This document shows, piece by piece, positions 50,154 to 55,110 of a DNA stretch of 55,110 nt. The position numbers and the translations under genes are program-made. Positions within the stretch are counted from its first letter, which is position 1. Each line of letters opens with the position of its first letter. The stretch is from NCBI GenBank assembly GCA_009841145.1, contig VXMJ01000012.1:1-55110 (forward strand), read 5' to 3'. Under the pieces are notes generated by a model. It was not told the DNA's origin. It made no database searches and was given only the letters and a program-made list of their open reading frames with translations. The DNA is from Caldilineaceae bacterium SB0661_bin_34 (GTDB taxonomy: Bacteria > Chloroflexota > Anaerolineae > Caldilineales > Caldilineaceae).

Positions 50154-51668
50154 ATGTTCCGCAAAGTTCTGATTGCCAACCGCGGAGAGGTGGCGGTACG
50201 GGTCATCCGTTCCTGCCAGGAACGCGGCATTCGCACCGTGGCCATTTTCTCGGACGCGGACCGGGCCGCCCTGCATGTCCGCTATGCCGATGAGGCCTAC
50301 CGCGTGGGTGGCCCTGCCAGTGCGGACAGCTATCTCCGCATTGACCGCATCGTGGACGTGGCGCGGCGGGCCGGAGTGGACGCCGTGCATCCGGGCTACG
50401 GGTTCCTGGCGGAGAATCCGGAGTTCGCCCACGCGGTGGCCGACGCCGGCATGGTGTTTGTAGGGCCTTCCCCCGACGCCATCGCCACCATGGGCGACAA
50501 GGTGGCGGCTCGTCAGGCGATTCAGGCGTTCAACGTTCCGATTCTGCCGGGCACGCCGGGAGGCCTGGACGACGCGGAACTGCGTGGGCGCGCCGGTGAG
50601 ATTGGGTTCCCGCTCATGATCAAGGCTTCGGCCGGCGGCGGGGGCAAGGGCATGCGCATCGTGGACCGTGAGGAGGGATTTGATGCCGCTCTGGCCACGG
50701 CCCGGCGGGAATCGGCGGCCAGTTTCGGCAACGACAATGTCTACTTGGAAAAGTATGTTGCAAACTCGCGCCACATTGAGATCCAGATTCTGGCGGACCG
50801 GTTCGGCGAGACCATTCACCTTGGCGAGCGCGAGTGCAGCATCCAGCGTCGGCACCAAAAGCTGATTGAGGAGGCGCCCAGCGTGGTCAGCAGTCCCGAG
50901 TTGCGGGAGGCGATGGGCCGGGCTGCGATCCAGGCGGCGGTCTCGGTAGGCTACCGTAATGCCGGCACCGTGGAATTCCTGTTCGACGGTGCGAGCGCCG
51001 AGTTCTACTTTCTGGAGATGAACACCCGTCTGCAGGTGGAACATCCGGTGACGGAGCTGGTGACCGGAGTCGACATCGTACGGGAGCAGTTCGCCATTGC
51101 CGACGGCCGCCACCTGCGCCATCGCCAGTCGGATATCCAGCCCAGCGGGTGGGCCATCGAGTGCCGTATTACAGCCGAGGATCCCTTTCGCAATTTCCTG
51201 CCCAACAGCGGGGTCGTGAGCTTCGTCCAGGAACCCACGGGCCCCGGCGTGCGTGTCGAGAGCAGTCTCTATCGCGGTTGTCCCGTCGACCTCTATTACG
51301 ACCCCATGGTCGCCAAGCTCGTCGTGTGGGGCGAGACCCGGGCCGAAGCCATCATGCGCATGCGGCGGGCCCTGAGCGAATATCGCATTGTCGGCGTCAA
51401 GACATCGATTCCCTTCCACATTTCGGTGATGAAGAGCACGGAATTCATGATGGGGCACTTCGATACCGGCTTCATCGATCGGCGCCGGCTGCAGGACGAT
51501 GCGGAGGAACGGGAGCGGAACACCCGCGTGGCGGCGGTGGCAGCCGCCATGGTGATCCACGCCGAACAGAGGCAGGCGGTGCACATGCGGTCCCGCGGAG
51601 ACGACCAAAGCCGGCGCGACCGTTGGCGGCGCACCGGCCGCCTCCGAGCAACGCGGGGCCTCTCGTGA
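50154..51668 (+). CDS. Biotin carboxylase subunit of acyl-CoA carboxylase
   Basis: 504 residues. The N-terminal FRKVLIANRGEVAVRVIRSC, the HPGYGFLAENPEFA segment, the ATP-grasp glycine loop IKASAGGGGKGMRIV, the LGERECSIQRRHQKLIEEAPS segment and NTRLQVEHPVTELVTG are all intact. A normal subunit ends at about 450 residues; here about 50 extra residues, ending in an Arg-rich tail (RSRGDDQSRRDRWRR), follow. This enzyme carboxylates biotin with ATP and bicarbonate. The stop overlaps the GTG of the carrier gene in a GTGA. Confidence 0.94.
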   Translation: MFRKVLIANRGEVAVRVIRSCQERGIRTVAIFSDADRAALHVRYADEAYRVGGPASADSYLRIDRIVDVARRAGVDAVHPGYGFLAENPEFAHAVADAGMVFVGPSPDAIATMGDKVAARQAIQAFNVPILPGTPGGLDDAELRGRAGEIGFPLMIKASAGGGGKGMRIVDREEGFDAALATARRESAASFGNDNVYLEKYVANSRHIEIQILADRFGETIHLGERECSIQRRHQKLIEEAPSVVSSPELREAMGRAAIQAAVSVGYRNAGTVEFLFDGASAEFYFLEMNTRLQVEHPVTELVTGVDIVREQFAIADGRHLRHRQSDIQPSGWAIECRITAEDPFRNFLPNSGVVSFVQEPTGPGVRVESSLYRGCPVDLYYDPMVAKLVVWGETRAEAIMRMRRALSEYRIVGVKTSIPFHISVMKSTEFMMGHFDTGFIDRRRLQDDAEERERNTRVAAVAAAMVIHAEQRQAVHMRSRGDDQSRRDRWRRTGRLRATRGLS

Positions 51669-52183
51669 GGTACTTCGTGCAGGTCGACGGCGAGTCCTGG
51701 GTGGTGGACATTGAAGAGGACGCCGTCCTAGTCAACGGCGAGCCGGTATCCGTTGACCTGACCCAGAGCGGTATCCCCGAACTGTACAGTGTGCTGCTCG
51801 ACGGCTCCAGCCATGAGGTGCTGGTGAGCAGCGACGTGTCGGGTTGCGACGTGACGGTTGACGGCCAAGTCCTGCGCGCCGAGGTTCAGGACGAACCGAC
51901 CCGCACCCTTATGAAGGGTCGTGGCCCCGTCGACGCTGCGGGTGGCGACCTGCAGGTCACAGCCCCGATTTCAGGCCTGGTGGTATCGGTGGCTGTGGCA
52001 GACGGCGATACGGTCGAGGCTGGCCAGACCTTGGTTGTGCTCGAGGCGATGAAGATGGAGAACGACATCACCGCACCGCGGGTCGGTGTGGTGGGCCAGG
52101 TCGCGGTGGCCGATGGGGACCGCGTCGAGATCAACCACGTGATGCTGGTCCTGCTGGAGGAGGAATCGGCTCCCGACGGATAG
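51665..52183 (+). CDS. Biotin carboxyl carrier protein
   Basis: 172 residues from the GTG at 51665, which overlaps the upstream stop. Residues about 1-80 form a beta-rich N-terminal domain (FVQVDGESWVVDIEED, ELYSVLLDGSSHEVLVS). The C-terminal biotinyl domain (about 97-165) carries the biotin lysine Lys130 in VLEAMKMEND, with the flanking turns SGLVVSVAVADGDTVEAGQ and VAVADGDRVEINHVM. It carries carboxybiotin between the two catalytic subunits. The next gene converges on it. Confidence 0.92.
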   Translation: MRYFVQVDGESWVVDIEEDAVLVNGEPVSVDLTQSGIPELYSVLLDGSSHEVLVSSDVSGCDVTVDGQVLRAEVQDEPTRTLMKGRGPVDAAGGDLQVTAPISGLVVSVAVADGDTVEAGQTLVVLEAMKMENDITAPRVGVVGQVAVADGDRVEINHVMLVLLEEESAPDG

Positions 52184-52266
52184 CTGTCCGCCCCGGACCA
52201 GTGGGCATACTCGGCCTATCGTTCCCGGTTCTGATGAGTTAGTGTGCCGGGTTCAAGCCCGAATCC

Positions 52267-53097
52267 CTACACGGTAATCAGGGCTTGGTCCCGGTGGTAG
52301 ACCACCGGGTTCTGGCGGTCGTCGTTCAGTTCGTCCCCGATCGCATACGCGGCGACCTGTTCGTCGCTCAGGACATTCTGGATCCCGTTGAAGGTGCTGC
52401 CATAGGGCATGAAGGCACAGGTCATGGCCCGGCGCCAGCCGGAGGTCATGTTGGCGCCGGCTCCGTGGGCCAGCAGGCCGTTGTGGAAGGAGCAGGCACC
52501 CGCCTTCATGGGGGCGGCGATGGATTCCATGTCCACAAAGTCGGGATACTCCCGAAAGAGGTCCGACATGTTCTCGGCGATCGGCACGTTGACGTAGGTG
52601 GTCTGCTTGTGGGAGCCGGCCAGAAAGTAGAGGCAGCCGTTGTGGGCGGTGGCGTCGTCCAGCGCGATCCAGATGCTGATCGCATCCGGGGAATAGAAGG
52701 ACCACTTGGGGTTGTCGTGGTGCCAGGCCGTGGCATTGGCCCAGGGTTGCTTGATCAGGGCCTGGTCGTGCCAGACGCGCATGCCGTCCGTCCGGGCCAG
52801 TTCGGTGGCCATGCGGCCGATGCGGGGATCCAGGATGAGCTCCTTGACCGCGGGATTGTCCTTCCACAAGTTGAGGCGCTGGACGAAGATGTAGTCGTAG
52901 AAGGAGCCGTCGTCTCTCCAGCGCGCGTCGTCCACGGTGCCGTCGACGACCAGCTTGCGGTCCTTGCGCCCGCGCACGGCCTCATCCACGGCGTCGCGCC
53001 AGGTCTCGAGTTCCTCTGGGGTGAGGAAGTCATCGAGCACGACGAAACCGTTGGTTTGATAGGCGTCAATCTGGGCCTGTGTGATTTCCGTGTTCAT
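52267..53097 (-). CDS. Phytanoyl-CoA dioxygenase family protein
   Basis: 276 residues from the ATG at 53097, preceded by AAGGAG. The fold is the double-stranded beta-helix of Fe(II)/2-oxoglutarate oxygenases. The iron ligands fit His126-x-Asp128 (AWHHDNPKWSF) and distal His211 (LLAHGAGANM), with the 2-oxoglutarate Arg in SGWRRAM. LDDATAHNGCLYFLAGSHK is the family core. It would hydroxylate or halogenate an unknown small molecule. The last 209 bp are duplicated at 4043-4251. It follows a family 5 lipoprotein gene on the same strand, separated by a strong hairpin. Confidence 0.93.
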   Translation of the reverse strand: MNTEITQAQIDAYQTNGFVVLDDFLTPEELETWRDAVDEAVRGRKDRKLVVDGTVDDARWRDDGSFYDYIFVQRLNLWKDNPAVKELILDPRIGRMATELARTDGMRVWHDQALIKQPWANATAWHHDNPKWSFYSPDAISIWIALDDATAHNGCLYFLAGSHKQTTYVNVPIAENMSDLFREYPDFVDMESIAAPMKAGACSFHNGLLAHGAGANMTSGWRRAMTCAFMPYGSTFNGIQNVLSDEQVAAYAIGDELNDDRQNPVVYHRDQALITV

Positions 53098-53152
53098 GGC
53101 ATCTCCTTGTCCCACAGGGGCATCCTGCCCCTTCAGCAACGGCCAAACGTTG

Positions 53153-53186
53153 CAGGGAGCTGTGCCGCGACAGGCACAGCTCCCTG
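53153..53186 (-). terminator. Stem-loop between the second lipoprotein gene and the dioxygenase gene
   Basis: CAGGGAGCTGTGCC and GGCACAGCTCCCTG form a perfect 14-bp stem with a 6-nt loop 27 bp past the lipoprotein stop. No U-run follows. It mirrors the stem-loop after the first lipoprotein gene at 11221. Confidence 0.65.
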
Positions 53187-53212
53187 CCTACCAAAATCTC
53201 TTGTCCGCCAGT

Positions 53213-55110
53213 TTACTCGCTGGCGTAGAACATCTGCTCGCCGCTGTTGTTGCCGGCAATGGCCTGGCCCTGGATGGGTACATTGCGCATCGCCGCATCC
53301 GTCACCAGCACGTAACCTACGTTCTCGGCCATGCCGATGATGTAGTTATTGTCCCTGTGGATCTGCATGATTTCGTCAAACAGGGCCGCGTCCTCGGCGG
53401 AACCCGGTACCGCCTGCACTCGCATTCGAGCCAGTTCGACGAGCCGCCTGACTGCTGCCGGAGGCTCCTCGCCTTCCTCCCCGTTGGATGTCACCCATTG
53501 GTTCCAGAGCGGACCCCAACGCAACGAATGTGGGGGTGTATAGTCCGTCCACGTACCGGCCTCCCACATGGGCTGCACGTCCCAGAGCATGGTGGCGAAG
53601 ACCTCGTTGGCGTTGTACCGCTGCCCTAATAGCGAGGATTCCAGCAGTTTCGCCGTGGTGTTGATGCCTACGTCCGTGAAGTATTCGACCAGGAGCTCTG
53701 CCACCGGAGTGAAGTCCGGAGCGAAGTCCGCGTATTCGATGGGAAGGGTGAAGGGCTCGCCATTCGGCGCCAGCCGCCATCCATTCGCGTCTCGCTGGCC
53801 CATGCCGATGCTGTCCAGCAGCGCATTGGCCTGATCCGGATCGTAGGTGCCCGGAGAAATCTCCGGCGGACTGCCAAAGCCGAAATAGATGGTTTCCACG
53901 ATTTCCGGATTGTTGATTGCCAGAGCCACGGCCCGGCGGAAATCCCGGTTTCCGGCTACGAGTCGCCAGGTCTCATCCGGATGAGTGAGGTTGAACCAGA
54001 AGGAGACGGGACTGACATGGTTGTCCATGATGCGGAATTGGATGTAGCCTTTGTCCACGGCCTCCTGATACAGCGGCAGTTTCAGCAGCGCCGTGTCTTC
54101 GCGCAGCATGTCCACTTCGTCCGCAAAGACCTTTAGGTTCACCATGTCGGTGTCCGCCACCAGTTGGGAAACCACTTCGTCAATGTAGGGCAGCTGGTTG
54201 CCGGCCGCATCCACCTTGAAGTAGTAGGGGTTGCGCACGAACTTCATCAGCCCTTCTTCCTCCGTCACGTTTATCCAAGGCCACAAGGCCGGGAATCCAG
54301 CGCAGCGCGCGTTGGGGAGGTCCCAGTTCAGGCAGTCGATCGAAGCGAAGAGAGCCGCCTCGTCCTGCAGGTTTTTCTCTTCCGCCATCTTGGCGATTTC
54401 AGCAGGGTCGGTGTAACTGCTGTGGAAATCCTTGAGGAAGTGAGCTGGCTTGAAGATATCCGTGTAGCCCTGCCAGCCCTTGATGCTCAACTCCCGCAGG
54501 AAGCCGCCATAGGTGTCCTGGAAGGTAATGCGGAAGGAGTAGTCATCAATGATTTCCACATCCATGATCTCGCCGTTGGGGTTTCCTGCGGACTTGAACT
54601 TGTTCGGGTAGCCGGGCGAAAGGCTCTCGTTGGACCAGTAGTCATCGAAAGCAAACGCCACATCCGCCGTCGTCACCGGAACACCGTCGGACCACTTCAG
54701 GCCTTCCCGCAAGTTAAAACTGAAGACCGTGTTGTCGTCATTGACGTCATAACTTTCGACAACATTGCCGTAGATGCCCTTCACGGTGATGCCCGGCGCT
54801 GCCAGCACGTTTTCGTTCAGCATGATGAACACGTCCGGATTCCAGTCCGGACCGCCGTGCGCGAAACGCATCACGCCCCCGTACTCCCCGATCTCCAGAT
54901 CCGGCAGATCCTCCACCTGAGAAATCACGCCTGCCGTAACCACCAGGGGGTTGGTGGGCAGGCGTTCGTCCACCGGTGGCAGTGCCCCGGAAGCCACCTG
55001 CTCATCCAGGTAGGGCGACTGGGAATACTTGCTCTCCGGCGCCGCCATTTCCGCAGCCGGTTCCTCGGCCTCTTCCGGTGGAACTGCGGCTTCCGGAGGC
55101 GCACAGGCGG
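53213..55110 (-). CDS. ABC transporter substrate-binding lipoprotein, family 5 (N-terminus cut by window edge)
   Basis: At least 632 residues are visible; the signal peptide start lies beyond 55110. The frame stays open to the edge and its first codons give Ala-Cys (Cys codon 55105-55103) followed by an acidic, proline-rich linker, so this is the end of a lipobox. Family landmarks: FNLREGLKWSDGVPVTTADVAF, FYWxx-like PYYFKVDAAGNQLPYIDEV and FRRAVALAINNPEIV. It shares segment order with the lipoprotein at 11285 but is clearly a different protein. The ATP and permease genes are not in the window on this side. Confidence 0.92.
   Translation of the reverse strand, partial: ACAPPEAAVPPEEAEEPAAEMAAPESKYSQSPYLDEQVASGALPPVDERLPTNPLVVTAGVISQVEDLPDLEIGEYGGVMRFAHGGPDWNPDVFIMLNENVLAAPGITVKGIYGNVVESYDVNDDNTVFSFNLREGLKWSDGVPVTTADVAFAFDDYWSNESLSPGYPNKFKSAGNPNGEIMDVEIIDDYSFRITFQDTYGGFLRELSIKGWQGYTDIFKPAHFLKDFHSSYTDPAEIAKMAEEKNLQDEAALFASIDCLNWDLPNARCAGFPALWPWINVTEEEGLMKFVRNPYYFKVDAAGNQLPYIDEVVSQLVADTDMVNLKVFADEVDMLREDTALLKLPLYQEAVDKGYIQFRIMDNHVSPVSFWFNLTHPDETWRLVAGNRDFRRAVALAINNPEIVETIYFGFGSPPEISPGTYDPDQANALLDSIGMGQRDANGWRLAPNGEPFTLPIEYADFAPDFTPVAELLVEYFTDVGINTTAKLLESSLLGQRYNANEVFATMLWDVQPMWEAGTWTDYTPPHSLRWGPLWNQWVTSNGEEGEEPPAAVRRLVELARMRVQAVPGSAEDAALFDEIMQIHRDNNYIIGMAENVGYVLVTDAAMRNVPIQGQAIAGNNSGEQMFYASE

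Noticed and set aside
52186..52198. Terminator after the biotin carrier gene (GTCCG-CCC-CGGAC)
   Set aside because: Only a 5-bp stem and no U-run; too weak to report as a feature.
52240..52262. tRNA-like T-arm sequence (GGGTTCAAGCCC)
   Set aside because: The loop is one base short, the stem pairing fails, and no other tRNA arms are found upstream.

Overview
The window is a GC-rich bacterial chromosome segment with tightly packed genes. The gene styles point to a Chloroflexota bacterium, most likely near the Caldilineales/Anaerolineae. These are Dpp-type transport lipoproteins with an acidic, proline-rich linker after the lipobox, an Uma2 protein, an MGDG-synthase-like glycosyltransferase, a LysM/lamin-tail protein, and several Gfo/Idh/MocA and phytanoyl-dioxygenase proteins. 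This assignment is inferred from gene style; no marker gene proves it.

Layout. (1) 1-4990 is a scarred accessory area. It holds the 5' part of an IS607-type tnpA/tnpB pair, a glycosyltransferase stub joined to an MFS transporter, a long Uma2 protein with a coiled-coil tail, and an IS5-type transposase remnant abutting a 209-bp copy of the 3' end of a phytanoyl-CoA dioxygenase gene. The intact gene lies 48 kb away at 52267. (2) 4991-13297 (minus) is a complete Dpp/Opp-type ABC importer operon: lipoprotein, two ATPases, a small unknown membrane protein, two permeases and an FGGY sugar kinase. This suggests (oligo)saccharide rather than peptide uptake. (3) 13504-24134 starts with a hydroxyacid dehydrogenase (minus) and an aldo/keto reductase (plus). 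A plus-strand envelope/exopolysaccharide run follows: two GT4 enzymes, a polyprenyl glycosylphosphotransferase, an MGDG-synthase-like GT, and a WecA/MraY-like transferase, with a HEPN-like protein, a LysM plus lamin-tail protein and an Arg-rich disordered protein between them. (4) 24393-25793 is dnaA without dnaN, with a 730-bp non-coding stretch upstream. (5) 26524-36089 (minus) is a carbohydrate catabolic cluster: GH88 unsaturated glucuronyl hydrolase, SDR, old-yellow-enzyme-type oxidoreductase, MetE-core-like protein, two Gfo/Idh/MocA dehydrogenases, a TIM-barrel isomerase, and a 661-residue protein of unknown family that is my best candidate for a new polysaccharide lyase-like enzyme. (6) 36286-42534 carries a glutaredoxin-thioredoxin reductase fusion, a Rieske protein fused to a large helical domain, a TPR protein and a glucose/sorbosone dehydrogenase-like lipoprotein. 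(7) 42830-46419 has a thioester-reductase-like SDR, a Nudix hydrolase, a HAD hydrolase and an MBL hydrolase; the last two diverge from a compact back-to-back promoter region. (8) 46416-52183 contains a biotin ligase, a zinc-type alcohol dehydrogenase, and a full biotin-dependent acyl-CoA carboxylase in three subunits. (9) 52267-55110 (minus) has the intact phytanoyl-CoA dioxygenase and a second family-5 solute-binding lipoprotein cut by the window edge.

How they fit together: much of the content serves uptake and intracellular breakdown of complex, probably uronate-containing and possibly methylated carbohydrates, plus surface polysaccharide building. The carboxylase and its biotin ligase form a self-contained acyl-CoA module. 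No tRNA, rRNA or CRISPR array was seen.
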